From Arthrobacter terrae (GTDB lineage Bacteria; Actinomycetota; Actinomycetes; Actinomycetales; Micrococcaceae), in assembly GCF_015708085.1 (NCBI RefSeq), contig NZ_JADNYM010000001.1, positions 124,001-188,000 of the forward strand: a stretch of DNA of 64,000 bases, in the 5' to 3' direction. Shown here piece by piece: positions 35,530 to 46,487 of this stretch (position 1 is the first letter of the stretch; each line of letters starts with the position of its first letter). The position numbers and the translations under genes were made by a program. Under the pieces are notes generated by a model. The model saw nothing but the letters and a program-made list of their open reading frames with translations, was not told where the DNA came from and did not search any database.

Positions 35530-37383
35530 CTAGCCGTCCCCCTTATCGGGGCTCTGCGGCCGATCCTTGTCCTGGCCGATGTGGAGCTTTCCCTTCACCC
35601 GCTCGATGCCCTCGGCGACGAGCGCCTCGGCAGAATCACGGATGACGCCGACCTCGAAAGGGTCCTTCTTCAAGAGCGCTTCGCCGGTGTTCTTAGCGAA
35701 TTCCAGCGTGATATGCGGTGGGAGGGGTGGCACATTCCTGGAAGTGTAGGCGTCAATGAGCGTGATGCCACGATGGGCAAACGCGGCATCCCAAGCCGCG
35801 GCGACTTCGTCGTCCTTCTTGACCCGGATACCTTGGAACCCGAGCAGTTCGGCCCACCCCGCGTAGTCGATCGATTCGACATCCTGTGATGTCTCCCATA
35901 CCGGGTTCGCATCCTCCGTGCGCATCTCCCACGACACCTGGGTCAGGTCATTGTTGTGCAGGACCATAATGATCAGCTGCGGATTATCCCATTCCTGCAT
36001 GTACTTCTTGATCGTGATGAGTTCGTTCATGCCAAGCATCTGAAATGCTCCGTCACCGATGGTGCAGATGACAGACCGTTCGGGGTGCGCGAACTTCGCG
36101 GCGACGGCGTACGGCATGGCCGCCAGCATGGAAGCGAGCCGGCCGGAAAGGTCCCCCATCATGCCGCGTCGCAGACGGATATGGTGGCCATACCAGTCGG
36201 CAGTGCTGCCTGCGTCCGCGGTGACAATGGCCTGTGGTGGAAGACGCTTGTTCAGTTCAAGGTAGACGCGCCGCGGGTTGACGCCGTCGGCATAGTTCAG
36301 CATCGCCTCCGCTTCCATCTCGTGCTCCCATTCGACCATCTCTTTCGCGACGTTTTCCTGCCATGAAAGATCTGTCTTCGCCTCCAGGTGCGGGATGAGC
36401 GCGGTGAGAGTTGCTTTCACATCGCCCCAGATATTCAGTTCGGTCGGGTAGCGCAAACCCATTTGCTCCGGTTTAAGGTCCACCTGGATCGCCCGTGCCT
36501 GACCGCTTGGCGGCAGGAACTGGCCGTATGGATAGTTGGTTCCAAGGAGAACCAGGGTGTCGCAGTCGTTCATCTGGTGCATGCTCGGGCGGGTGCCGAG
36601 CAGGCCCAGCTGCTGGCTGTGGTGGGGAACGTCAGAGGGAACGACCTGTTTGGCGCGCAGGGCAGTGATAAGACCGGCTCCGGCAAGCCGTGCCGCTTCA
36701 AGCACCTCGTCCGTCGCGCCATTTGAGCCGTGGCCGACCAGGAACGTCACCTTGCTGCCCGCATTGATGATGGCCGCGGCCTTCATGATCTCGCTCTCGG
36801 GAGGAACAATGGATATCGAGGGCGCGACGGCGCTTGAGCGCGATACCCAGTTCTCCGGCGTGAGCTCTTCCATGTCCATGCCCTGCACATCGTGCGGAAG
36901 GATGATGACTGCCGGCCCCAGCCGGACACGGGCCGTACGGAACGCGGTGTCGACCACTGCCTGCGCCTGTTTGGGCGAAACGATCGTCTGCACGTAGACC
37001 GCCACGTCCTCCAAAGTGCGCTCCAGATTGCTTTCCTGCTGCGTAAAGGTTCCCAGCGAGGGCAACCCCTGTTGGCCGATGATCGCCACGACGGGCTGGT
37101 TGTCCATCTTCGCGTCGTACAGCCCGTTCAGCATATGGAATGCTCCCGGACTGGAGGTCGCGATGCACACCCCGACCTCGCCGGTAAACTTGGCGTACGC
37201 GGTGGCCATCAGGGAACAGATTTCCTCATGCGTGGGCCGGATGTACTTCAATCCGTCACCGTCGCGTTCAGCCTTGCCGAGCGCACCATCGAAGGCACCG
37301 ATCCCGTCCCCGGGGAAACCAAACACCCGGCTGACACCCCACTGCCGAATCCGCTCAATGACGAAATCACTTACCGTTGTCAT
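35530..37383 (-). CDS. ThDP-dependent pyruvate oxidase-like enzyme
   Basis: 617 aa from the ATG at 37383, preceded by AAGGAG; the frame's extension to 37506 is rejected. Acetohydroxyacid synthase/pyruvate oxidase family: cofactor-activating Glu in RPTHEEICSLMATAYAKFTG, central FAD/NAD-fold domain, and the ThDP motif GDGAFQMLGMNEL ... HNNDLTQVSW near 430-470. The 'thiamine pyrophosphate-requiring protein' branch in actinobacteria resembles PoxB, which converts pyruvate to acetate and CO2. It heads a minus-strand run with the cytochrome-Mo fusion and GH15 genes, divergent from malate dehydrogenase. Confidence 0.88.
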   Translation of the reverse strand: MTTVSDFVIERIRQWGVSRVFGFPGDGIGAFDGALGKAERDGDGLKYIRPTHEEICSLMATAYAKFTGEVGVCIATSSPGAFHMLNGLYDAKMDNQPVVAIIGQQGLPSLGTFTQQESNLERTLEDVAVYVQTIVSPKQAQAVVDTAFRTARVRLGPAVIILPHDVQGMDMEELTPENWVSRSSAVAPSISIVPPESEIMKAAAIINAGSKVTFLVGHGSNGATDEVLEAARLAGAGLITALRAKQVVPSDVPHHSQQLGLLGTRPSMHQMNDCDTLVLLGTNYPYGQFLPPSGQARAIQVDLKPEQMGLRYPTELNIWGDVKATLTALIPHLEAKTDLSWQENVAKEMVEWEHEMEAEAMLNYADGVNPRRVYLELNKRLPPQAIVTADAGSTADWYGHHIRLRRGMMGDLSGRLASMLAAMPYAVAAKFAHPERSVICTIGDGAFQMLGMNELITIKKYMQEWDNPQLIIMVLHNNDLTQVSWEMRTEDANPVWETSQDVESIDYAGWAELLGFQGIRVKKDDEVAAAWDAAFAHRGITLIDAYTSRNVPPLPPHITLEFAKNTGEALLKKDPFEVGVIRDSAEALVAEGIERVKGKLHIGQDKDRPQSPDKGDG

Positions 37384-38741
<1,358 letters not shown>

Positions 38742-38817
38742 CGGACCGCATGCGCTGATTCCCGCCAGCGGTATCGGTGGGTGTTGTTGAACCTAATGTG
38801 CGTGGCCGCTGAAACGA

Positions 38818-38852
38818 CTGTGCCCGGCCTCCCCACGGGAGGCCGGGCACAG
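38818..38852. terminator. Bidirectional hairpin between mdh and proX-like gene
   Basis: Perfect 16-bp stem CTGTGCCCGGCCTCCC / GGGAGGCCGGGCACAG with a 3-base loop (CAC), centred between the convergent mdh and substrate-binding protein genes. Confidence 0.85.
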
Positions 38853-38894
38853 CGCGGCATACAATCGGCGCAGCGGCCGGGAAGCTATGAGAAA

Positions 38895-39785
38895 CTAGCT
38901 GCTCAGCTCGTCCACATAGTCCTTGTTTTCCGACATCCATTTCTTCACGATCGGCGCATAGTCGTCAACCGTGGTGCCGGTGTTGAACATGACGTTTTCC
39001 AGCGAGAACAGCTTATCCGAGTCCATCTTAAAGCCCTTGATCCAGCCCGAAAGCGTAGGGAAGTTCTTCTCGAAGCTCTTGCTGCCGAAGGAATGAATGC
39101 CCTCCGAGTCACCGAAAATGTTCTTCGGGTCCTTGAGGTTCTTCACCGGGAACGCGTCATAGGCCCAGTGCGGGCTCCACAGCGTTACCGCGATGTTTTC
39201 CTTGGCATTTGTGGCAGCCGTCAGTTCGGACAGCATGGCCGGGGTGGAGGAGGTGACGAAATCCATCTTCTCCAGGCCATACGCCTTGATTGCCTTTTCG
39301 GTCAGCTCCGTCAGCCCGGCGCTGGGCTCAATGCCCACAATCTTGTTGCCGAACTTGTCTGCGTTCGCCGCCAGCTCATCCAAGGAGTCAATCGGAGCGT
39401 CCTTGTTGACCGCGATAGCGTTCTGCGCGTCCTCGTTCCACACGCCCAGGTCCGTCATATCCGCGCCGTACTGCTCGATGTACGTTTTGTGCGTATTGGG
39501 CAGCCACGTATCCAGGACCAAGTCATAATCGTCCGTGGACAGGCCAAGGTACACGGGGGCGGTGTCTGCATACGTGAGCTTGACGTTGTAGCCCTTGTCC
39601 TCCAGCACTGCCTTCCACAGCTCCGAAGCGGCCGTATCCTCATCCCAGCCGTTGAAAACGGCGATGTTGAGGTCCTTGTTGTCTCCGTTGTCCAGCTTCG
39701 CGGCGTCCGCAGTCCCGGAGCAGGCGGTCAGGCCCAGCATTCCGACGACGACAATCGCGGCCAGTGTCCTAAATCGGTTCTTCAT
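38895..39785 (-). CDS. proX: Glycine betaine/choline-type ABC transporter substrate-binding lipoprotein
   Basis: 296 aa, GGAAG before the ATG at 39785. A lipoprotein signal peptide ends in LTAC (Cys22), so it is membrane-anchored outside the cell. OpuAC/ProX family features: WDEDTAASELWKAVLEDKG, LDTWLPNTH and LWSPHWAYD, whose Trp/Tyr residues form the aromatic cage for quaternary ammonium ligands. Together with the permease and ATPase genes upstream on the same strand it forms a compatible-solute importer. The exact ligand (betaine, carnitine, choline or another trimethylammonium compound) is not determined. Confidence 0.93.
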   Translation of the reverse strand: MKNRFRTLAAIVVVGMLGLTACSGTADAAKLDNGDNKDLNIAVFNGWDEDTAASELWKAVLEDKGYNVKLTYADTAPVYLGLSTDDYDLVLDTWLPNTHKTYIEQYGADMTDLGVWNEDAQNAIAVNKDAPIDSLDELAANADKFGNKIVGIEPSAGLTELTEKAIKAYGLEKMDFVTSSTPAMLSELTAATNAKENIAVTLWSPHWAYDAFPVKNLKDPKNIFGDSEGIHSFGSKSFEKNFPTLSGWIKGFKMDSDKLFSLENVMFNTGTTVDDYAPIVKKWMSENKDYVDELSS

Positions 39786-40008
39786 GTCTTCCTATTCTGT
39801 CCCGGGCCGGTTAATTCCTTCCGGCTCGGACGGGTTTACGGTAAGGCACAGGCGTTCTGCACCCTCACTCCGGGGCGCGGCAGACCGCCCGGTATGGAAA
39901 GTTGAAAATTACAGTGACGCGGGCACGACGGCGGCAAGCACGTCCGCGGGTTGCCTGCGGCACCGCTGCGCAGCCGGCTGACAGACCTGCCGCCACCGGC
40001 TGCGTGGC

Positions 40009-41079
40009 TCAGCGAGCGGCAGCCTCTTGGCCGCGGCGGCCCTCCCCAGCACCGGCATTGGTGCCGGAACCACTCTCGGACGTTCCGCCGTCGAACGCTG
40101 CCTTAGCGGGTGACATGGCCGCAGACTTGCCAACGGCTGAAGTGCCCGCCGCTGCGTCCGAGCCGGTGCTTTCAGCTGTGGATGCCCGAGAAGTCTGCGC
40201 CACACGCGGACGTTTGCGCCGCTTCTGCCCGAGGGCAGCCGTCATCCGGTCCAGGAACACCGCGATGATCACCACAGAGATCCCGGCCTCCGCACCGAGG
40301 CGGATGTCGATCCGGTTCAGGCTGGCCACTACGTCCCCGCCCAAGCCGCCCGCGCCCACCATGCCGGCAATGACCACCATAGACAGCGAGAGCATGATGA
40401 CCTGATTGACCCCGGCCATAATGGACGGCAGCGCCAACGGGAGCTGGATCTGGCGCAGGATCCGGAACGGGGAGGCACCGAATGCCTGACCTGCCTCCAC
40501 CACCTCCGAATCCACGCCGCGGATGCCCAACTCGGTAAGCCGCACGCCCGGAGCCAGCGCGAAAATGATGGTAGCCACGATGCCGGGCACCACGCCCACC
40601 CGGAAAAGGATCAGCGCGGGAATCAGATACACAAACGCCGGCATGGTCTGCATAAAGTCCAGCACCGGTTTAATGATGGTGGAGGCCAGTTTGGACCGTG
40701 CCGCCAGGATACCCAGCGGGACGCTGAGCACCACGGCAATCACGCTCGCCACCAGCACCAGCGCGAGCGTATCCATCGCGTTCTCCCACTGCGCCACCCC
40801 GGCAATCAGCAGGAAACCGACCGCCGTGCCCGCGGCCATTCGCCAGCCACGGGCCAGGAACGCCAGCACCACGGCCACCAGAATCACCGCCCAGAACGGC
40901 GGTGCAGTAAGGATAAAGTCCAGCAGTTCGTACAGTCCGCCAAAAATCACCCGAATGACGTCAAACAGACCGCCGAACCCATCGGTAATGAAGTCCACTA
41001 CATCCTTGACCCACACACCCAGCGGAATGCGGAAGGGCACATCGACGGAGGCCGCAGCCATAAGTGTCAACGAGCTCAT
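40009..41079 (-). CDS. proW: Glycine betaine-type ABC transporter permease
   Basis: 356 aa, multiple membrane segments between about 60 and 300, with the binding-protein-dependent transport EAA-type loop (EVVEAGQAFGASPFRILRQIQLP). The C-terminal ~60 residues are a polar Ala/Ser/Gly-rich tail unlike the usual ProW end. The start overlaps the stop of the ATPase gene by ATGA, so the two are coupled. Confidence 0.93.
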   Translation of the reverse strand: MSSLTLMAAASVDVPFRIPLGVWVKDVVDFITDGFGGLFDVIRVIFGGLYELLDFILTAPPFWAVILVAVVLAFLARGWRMAAGTAVGFLLIAGVAQWENAMDTLALVLVASVIAVVLSVPLGILAARSKLASTIIKPVLDFMQTMPAFVYLIPALILFRVGVVPGIVATIIFALAPGVRLTELGIRGVDSEVVEAGQAFGASPFRILRQIQLPLALPSIMAGVNQVIMLSLSMVVIAGMVGAGGLGGDVVASLNRIDIRLGAEAGISVVIIAVFLDRMTAALGQKRRKRPRVAQTSRASTAESTGSDAAAGTSAVGKSAAMSPAKAAFDGGTSESGSGTNAGAGEGRRGQEAAAR

Positions 41080-42383
41080 GAAAGACTCCCATCGTTAGCG
41101 GTGTGGACGAGGTCAGGCAGCGACGCCGTTTCGGCAAGCACCTCGGTGATGCTCTGGGCGGAGATTGGTCCGGCAGGTTCAATCAGAGCAATGGTCTGGG
41201 TGCTGGGCGGAACATTACCCAGCGCGGCCAGCAGCGTCACGCGCGGAATGGCGCCGATCAACCGCCCCTTTTCGTCCACCACAGCCAGTGGCAGCGGGCT
41301 CTCCACCGCCAGTTCAAATAAGTCCACCAGCGGAGCCTCTCCCGTGACCGAGGCCACGTTCGGGTTCACCACAGCGGACAGCGACGTTTCGCCCGCTTTG
41401 ACCTGGCGCATCACATCCTTATCCCGTACCACTCCGGTGAGCACGCGCCCCGCGCCCACCACGAACGCGGCAGACGACTGCAGATCCCGCATGGACAGCA
41501 GCGCGGCACGTGGACCTGCCGCGGACTGCACCACCGCCCGCACCGGTTCCATCACGGAGGCGGCCGTCAGCACCCGGGCGCGGTCTACGTCCTGGACGAA
41601 TTGAGCCACATAGTCATTGGCCGGATCGGTGAGAATGTCTTCCGGAGTACCCACCTGGACAATCCTGCCGTCACGCATCACCGCTATCCGGTCCCCCAGA
41701 AACATCGCTTCATTTAGGTCGTGGGTGATGAAAATGATCGTTTTGCCCAGCTGCGACTGCAGCTCCACCAGCTGTTCCTGCATTTCGCGCCGGATCAGCG
41801 GATCCAGCGCCGAAAACGCCTCGTCCATGAGCAAAATATCCGTTTCTGCGCTCAGCGCCCGGGCCAGGCCCACGCGCTGCTGCATGCCGCCGGACAGCTC
41901 GCCGGGCAGCTTGTCTTCCCAGCCGCTGAGCCCCACCAACTCCACGACCTTGCCGGCCCGCTGCAGCCGCTGTGCCCGCGGCATACCCTGGATCTCCAGA
42001 GCGTATGCCGCGTTCTCCAGCACCGTCCGGTGCGGCAGCAGTGCAAAGTGCTGGAACACCATCGAGATATTGTTCCGCCGCACCTCCCGCAGCGTCTTGG
42101 CCGGGACACCGGAAATGACCGAACCATTGACCGTAACGGTTCCCTCTGTAGGTTCGAGCAGACCATTGAGCATGCGGATCAGCGTGGACTTACCGGAGCC
42201 GGAGAGCCCCATCACCACGAAAATCTCGCCGGTCTGTACCTCGAAGGAAGCGTCAATCACCGCGGCAGTCCCCTGCTCCACCAGCTCCGCACGATCGGTA
42301 CCTGCCTTCACCCGCCGGACCAGGTCCGCCGGTCGCCGCCCGAAAGCCTTATATAAATGTTCTGCTTTTACTGCTGTTGTCAC
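41076..42383 (-). CDS. proV: Glycine betaine-type ABC transporter ATP-binding protein with CBS domains
   Basis: 435 aa from the GTG at 42383, preceded by AAGGA; a TTG at 42425 is the alternative upstream start. Walker A GLSGSGKST near 60, ABC signature LSGGMQQRVGLARAL near 165, Walker B DILLMDEAFSALDP. The ProV-type extension of ~150 residues at the C-terminus contains two CBS motifs, which in OpuA sense ionic strength. It is the first gene of the proVWX operon; a 529-base region lies upstream. Confidence 0.93.
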   Translation of the reverse strand: MTTAVKAEHLYKAFGRRPADLVRRVKAGTDRAELVEQGTAAVIDASFEVQTGEIFVVMGLSGSGKSTLIRMLNGLLEPTEGTVTVNGSVISGVPAKTLREVRRNNISMVFQHFALLPHRTVLENAAYALEIQGMPRAQRLQRAGKVVELVGLSGWEDKLPGELSGGMQQRVGLARALSAETDILLMDEAFSALDPLIRREMQEQLVELQSQLGKTIIFITHDLNEAMFLGDRIAVMRDGRIVQVGTPEDILTDPANDYVAQFVQDVDRARVLTAASVMEPVRAVVQSAAGPRAALLSMRDLQSSAAFVVGAGRVLTGVVRDKDVMRQVKAGETSLSAVVNPNVASVTGEAPLVDLFELAVESPLPLAVVDEKGRLIGAIPRVTLLAALGNVPPSTQTIALIEPAGPISAQSITEVLAETASLPDLVHTANDGSLS

Positions 42384-42912
42384 ATGATCCTTACCGGCTT
42401 CGGCTTTTTGCGCATAATGCGTCAAAAACCTGCCGCTTCCTGATTACGGTCGGGTTATTCAACGGCGACGGAATAGATTCCAGTGCCGGTCTCTAAACGC
42501 TTAGGCAAGCGCAACCGGGAACATACGTCCGCACGGCGGAGGACCATCTGGGCCACTTCCGCACTTTTGAAAAACCATACGACTCGAAATGACGCGCCCA
42601 TGCGGGCACCGTTCCGGTCGCGGCCTGAATTCACTGGTCGTTACGACCAGCATTTACCCTAACAAGGGTTCGACGGCGGCAGGCCCGCGGAAGCGGCTCG
42701 GCCACCCTCCACCAGCGGACCAGCCAAGCCCTTCGCCCCGCAGGCGCGGCGATCCTGAGCCGATGGACCTTTCGCCGTTCTGTTGTGGAGTTGTTACTTA
42801 TTAGCCTCTGCGGACGCCGAATTACTGCAGTTTCGCCTGCAGCACCGCTGCCGTGAACTTTGCATTTTGGCCTCGGATTACCGGCAAACCATGTGGCTTT
42901 CCAACAACCCTG
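42384..42912. other. Intergenic region upstream of proV
   Basis: 529 bases without a supported gene. It contains a perfect 7-bp inverted repeat at 42634-42650 and presumably the proVWX promoter. The short ORFs here lack ribosome-binding sites and homology. Confidence 0.5.
42634..42650. promoter_or_regulatory. Perfect inverted repeat, possible operator
   Basis: CTGGTCG-TTA-CGACCAG, a 17-bp dyad of the kind bound by dimeric regulators, about 250 bases upstream of the proV start. Which regulator binds is not visible. Confidence 0.35.
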
Positions 42913-44919
42913 CTATGAAGCCCAGTCGGCGTTGTTGTAGGTGCCGCGGAAATGGGCGCGCAGGTACTCCCCCACAACGGCGGCCCCGAGATCAGCAGCA
43001 TCGGGGGCGACAACGCGGCCGCCGACCCGGCGGGCCATCCGCGCCACGAACCGTTCCAGACCCGGGTCATCGCCCAGTCGGAAGAACGTAACCTGCGTGC
43101 CGGCCCGCCCGAGGCGGTCGAGTTCGGCGACCGTGACGCGGATTGTCTCGGGCTCGGGTGGCCAGGAGAACCAGGACTCCCCCTCCGCCAACAGGTGCGC
43201 GGTCGGTTCGCCGTCGGTGACCACAAGGAGGGTCGGCTGCATGGAGGGGTGCTGACGGAAGAAACGATTGGCCAGCAGCAGGCCGTGATGCAGATTGGTC
43301 CCCTGCTCCCGCAGCGGCGGCAGTGCCGTGAGCCCGTCGATGTCCATGGACTGCGCATAGCGGCCGAACGTGATCAGCGCCAGCCGGTCCCCGCGGAATC
43401 GGGTGGAGAGGAGGTGGTGCAGGGCGAGCGCGGTGCGTTTCATCGGCACCCACCGTCCCTCGGCGGCCATCGAGAACGACACATCCACGAGCAGGACGAC
43501 GGCGGCCCGGGTACGTGCTTCGGTCTCCGTGACCTCGATATCGCGCACCCCGAGGTGCAACCCGCGGCCCGGATCATCGCCTTCGGCGATGGTGCGGTGA
43601 ATGGCATTGGTGATGGTGCGGGTGACATCCCAGGGTTCGGTGTCCCCGAACTGCCATTCACGGCTGGAGCCGGTCTGCTCACCGGCGGCACCGGCGGCAC
43701 GCGTGTCTCTGTTCCCCTGCCTGCTGGAGAGTTGCTTGGCGGTGTCCCGCAATAGCGTCCTCCCAAGCCGCCGCATGGCCTGCGGGGACAACCGGAGGTC
43801 ACCGTCGGTTCCGCGCTGGAGATAGCCGCCGTCCTGCATTGCCCGCTCAATCCCGGCCAGCGTCTGCGCACTCACAGCGGCGTCCTGCCCCAGTTGGCGG
43901 GCAAGGGCATCCAGGTCCAGATCGTCCAGGCGTGATCCGTTGTAGGACTGGGAGAGCTGTTCGGCCAGCTCGTCAAGTTCGCCGATGTCCTGGAGTACGC
44001 CCGTGCCGTCACCGAGCCCGAGCCCCTCCTGGCCCTCAAAGCGCTCTGATCCGGTCCAGTCCTCGCCGGGGCGCAGTGCGCGCAGGCTCGAGTCGAGTTG
44101 ATCAAGTTGGGCCATCAGTTGCGGCGAGCCGAACGCCTGGGCAGACAAACTCATTAGCTCATCGCGCTGCTCGGCGGACATGGACTGCAGGAGCCGCTGG
44201 GCCGCGGCCGCCCGCTGTGCAAGGGCATCGACCAGTTCCTCCACCGATTGTGGATTTTCCGGAAAGAAGCTGCCGTGGCGCGCCATGAACTCCTGGAAGT
44301 CCGCGTCGGTGTCCTCGCCGCGCCGGTGTTTGTCGAGCAGTTCGTTCAGGTCGCGCAGCATCCCGCTCACGGCCGCGCGGTCCTCGTCGGTGGCGCTCTC
44401 GAGCGCTTGTTTCATGCCTGCAAACCGCTGGTCCAGGACCTCGCGCCCCAGCAGATCCTTAATCCGCTCGTAGGCCTCCCGTGCGCTGCCCGATTGCCAG
44501 TCATAGGAGGCGAGCTCGTTGACTGCTGCGGCTGTGGACGTGGGCAGGTTCTGCAGTTGCATTTCACGAAAGACGCGGTCGGTGTTGTCCATCCCGGCGT
44601 CGCGGGCCAGCTGCTTGCGTTCGGCCAAGACCGCAGTGTCCAGAAGCTTCTTGACCTCGTTGAGGGTGCCATCGAGCCCGTGGCGGCTGAGCAGATCTTT
44701 GCGGCGTTGTTGAACCCGGCCTGCGAGTTCGTCCAGCCCTTCCCGGTTTCGGCCTCCGCGCCGAAGGAACTCCTGCAGGGCGTGCCGGGGCGAGTAGCCC
44801 GCCATGACGTCCTCAGCGATCGCGTCGAGTGCCTCGGCCAGGTCCACCGGCGGGGCGAGCGGATCGGGTCCTCCAGTGTAGAGCCCGTATTTGGAGGACC
44901 GGTTATGAGCGCCCATCAT
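42913..44919 (-). CDS. VWA domain-containing protein paired with a MoxR-type ATPase
   Basis: 668 aa from the ATG at 44919, with AGAGG five bases upstream; the ATG at 44934 lacks such a site. The N-terminal two-thirds is helical and charged. The C-terminal ~200 residues are a von Willebrand A domain with an intact MIDAS: DVSFS (DxSxS), GTNLHHG and the Asp of VVTDGEPT. VWA proteins of this type act with MoxR AAA+ ATPases as chaperone or metal-insertion pairs. The partner gene lies immediately upstream across a hexanucleotide repeat. Confidence 0.88.
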   Translation of the reverse strand: MMGAHNRSSKYGLYTGGPDPLAPPVDLAEALDAIAEDVMAGYSPRHALQEFLRRGGRNREGLDELAGRVQQRRKDLLSRHGLDGTLNEVKKLLDTAVLAERKQLARDAGMDNTDRVFREMQLQNLPTSTAAAVNELASYDWQSGSAREAYERIKDLLGREVLDQRFAGMKQALESATDEDRAAVSGMLRDLNELLDKHRRGEDTDADFQEFMARHGSFFPENPQSVEELVDALAQRAAAAQRLLQSMSAEQRDELMSLSAQAFGSPQLMAQLDQLDSSLRALRPGEDWTGSERFEGQEGLGLGDGTGVLQDIGELDELAEQLSQSYNGSRLDDLDLDALARQLGQDAAVSAQTLAGIERAMQDGGYLQRGTDGDLRLSPQAMRRLGRTLLRDTAKQLSSRQGNRDTRAAGAAGEQTGSSREWQFGDTEPWDVTRTITNAIHRTIAEGDDPGRGLHLGVRDIEVTETEARTRAAVVLLVDVSFSMAAEGRWVPMKRTALALHHLLSTRFRGDRLALITFGRYAQSMDIDGLTALPPLREQGTNLHHGLLLANRFFRQHPSMQPTLLVVTDGEPTAHLLAEGESWFSWPPEPETIRVTVAELDRLGRAGTQVTFFRLGDDPGLERFVARMARRVGGRVVAPDAADLGAAVVGEYLRAHFRGTYNNADWAS

Positions 44920-44936
44920 GCTGCCTCTTCCCATTC

Positions 44937-44969
44937 CTATTTCTATTTCTATTTCTATTTCTATTTCTA
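44937..44969 (-). repeat. Hexanucleotide repeat between the MoxR and VWA genes
   Basis: Five exact copies of CTATTT plus a partial CTA (read as TAG followed by AAATAG units on the coding strand). The repeat starts at the MoxR stop codon and ends just before the VWA ribosome-binding site. Each unit contains an in-frame TAG. Confidence 0.95.
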
Positions 44970-46355
44970 ACCGTAGATCGTCTCCCCGCCGTCGGACTCC
45001 TTGGAGATCCGCCGGGCAAGGAAGAGACCCTCCAGTGCCAATTCGATGGCGGCCGCGCGCTGCCCGTCGTTTTTCGCGTCCAGCTGCCCGCTGATCTCTT
45101 CGTAGAGGCCGGACCCATCGAGGGACGGGAGATTTTCCAGAAATTCCCGGGCGGTGACCTGTTCCCCGGTGGTCACGGTCAAGTGCCCGTCGAGCGCCGC
45201 TACGAGCGGGCCGAAGTCGAGACCGCGGTAATGCACCCGCACGGCTTCGGCAGTGGCCATGCGCAGAAGATGGTCGAGGACGGCTTGCTCACGACCCTCC
45301 TCGCCGGATTCGAACTCGAGCTTGCCGGTAAGGACTTCGACGGCGGATTCCAGGTCAACAATCCGTGCGACTGCCTCGTCCTCCCCGCGCACGGTGGCGC
45401 GGTGCAGCGCTGCAGCAGCGACGGTCTCTGCACCCGCGATCGCGAAGCGCGCCGAAACCCCAGAGCTTTGGTTAATGGCCGGAGACTGCCGCAGTGCACG
45501 GGTGTAACGGGCCAGAATCTCGAGCATCACGGGCGGAACGTCGGCGACCAGCCGGCCCTCCTGCGCAATGACGGCAACCTCATCGTCCAGCTCGATCGGG
45601 TAATGGGTGCGGATCTCCGCACCAAAGCGGTCCTTGAGCGGGGTGATGATCCGGCCTCGGTTGGTGTAGTCCTCCGGGTTGGCGGATGCGACGACGAGTA
45701 CGTCAAGGGGCAGCCGCAGCACGTAACCCCGGATCTGGATGTCGCGCTCCTCCATCACGTTGAGCATCGCGACCTGAATCCGCTCGGCAAGGTCGGGCAG
45801 TTCATTAATGCCGACGATGCCGCGGTTGGCGCGTGGGATGAGACCGTAGTGAATGGTTTCCGGGTCCCCTAGTCGGCGGCCCTCGGCAACCCGCATCGGG
45901 TCCACGTCGCCGATCAGGTCGGCAACGGAGGTGTCCGGGGTGGCGAGCTTCTCGATGTAACGTTCCGAGCGGTGCCGCCACGCCACGCGCATCCGGTCCC
46001 CTTCGGCAACCGCACGGGTCCGGGACTGTTCCGTGATCGGTTCATAGGGATGCTCGTTCAATTCTGATCCCTCGATCACCGGCGACCACTCATCCAGCAG
46101 CCCGGCCAGCGTGCGCATCAGCCGCGTCTTGCCCTGTCCCCGCTCGCCGAGCAGGACGACGTCGTGACCGGCGATCAAGGCGCGCTCAAGCTGGGGAAGG
46201 ACAGTCCGGCCGAACCCATAGATCCCGGGCCAAGGGTCCCGGCCAGCGGCGAGCGCGGCGAGCAGGTTGTCGCGGATCTCGTGGCGCAGGTCCTTGTCAA
46301 TGTGGCCAGCTGCGCGCAGTTCACCAACGGTGAAGATGTCGGGGCGATCACTCAT
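44967..46355 (-). CDS. MoxR-type AAA+ ATPase
   Basis: 462 aa. Walker A GERGQGKTRL near 70, Walker B-like GIVGINELPDLAERIQ near 185 (Glu in place of the second acidic), sensor region VVASANPEDYTNRGRIITPLKDRFG near 225. This is the Mg-chelatase/MoxR branch of AAA+ proteins. It remodels or matures a partner together with the VWA protein encoded downstream. A candidate leaderless -10 (TAACGT, six bases upstream of the ATG) is present at 46362-46367. Confidence 0.9.
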   Translation of the reverse strand: MSDRPDIFTVGELRAAGHIDKDLRHEIRDNLLAALAAGRDPWPGIYGFGRTVLPQLERALIAGHDVVLLGERGQGKTRLMRTLAGLLDEWSPVIEGSELNEHPYEPITEQSRTRAVAEGDRMRVAWRHRSERYIEKLATPDTSVADLIGDVDPMRVAEGRRLGDPETIHYGLIPRANRGIVGINELPDLAERIQVAMLNVMEERDIQIRGYVLRLPLDVLVVASANPEDYTNRGRIITPLKDRFGAEIRTHYPIELDDEVAVIAQEGRLVADVPPVMLEILARYTRALRQSPAINQSSGVSARFAIAGAETVAAAALHRATVRGEDEAVARIVDLESAVEVLTGKLEFESGEEGREQAVLDHLLRMATAEAVRVHYRGLDFGPLVAALDGHLTVTTGEQVTAREFLENLPSLDGSGLYEEISGQLDAKNDGQRAAAIELALEGLFLARRISKESDGGETIYG

Positions 46356-46474
46356 GACCCTACGTTAGTCCTCGAACATGCAGTGCATCCAGAAAGGTGG
46401 AGAGCATCGGAAAGGTACAGAGCATCGGGCATTGAACGTTTCATATATGCGGCGCATAAACCCGTGGCAGCGCA

Positions 46475-46480
46475 TAGGCT
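46475..46480 (+). promoter_or_regulatory. Candidate leaderless -10 element TAGGCT
   Basis: TAGGCT lies 7 bases before the ATG at 46488; the first transcribed base would be at or beside the start codon. Confidence 0.4.
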
Positions 46481-46487
46481 GTAGGTG

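Noticed and set aside
44829-45872. Plus-strand frame translating the hexamer repeat as alternating Phe-containing residues
   Set aside because: It is antisense to the VWA and MoxR genes; the repeat-encoded peptide is an artefact.
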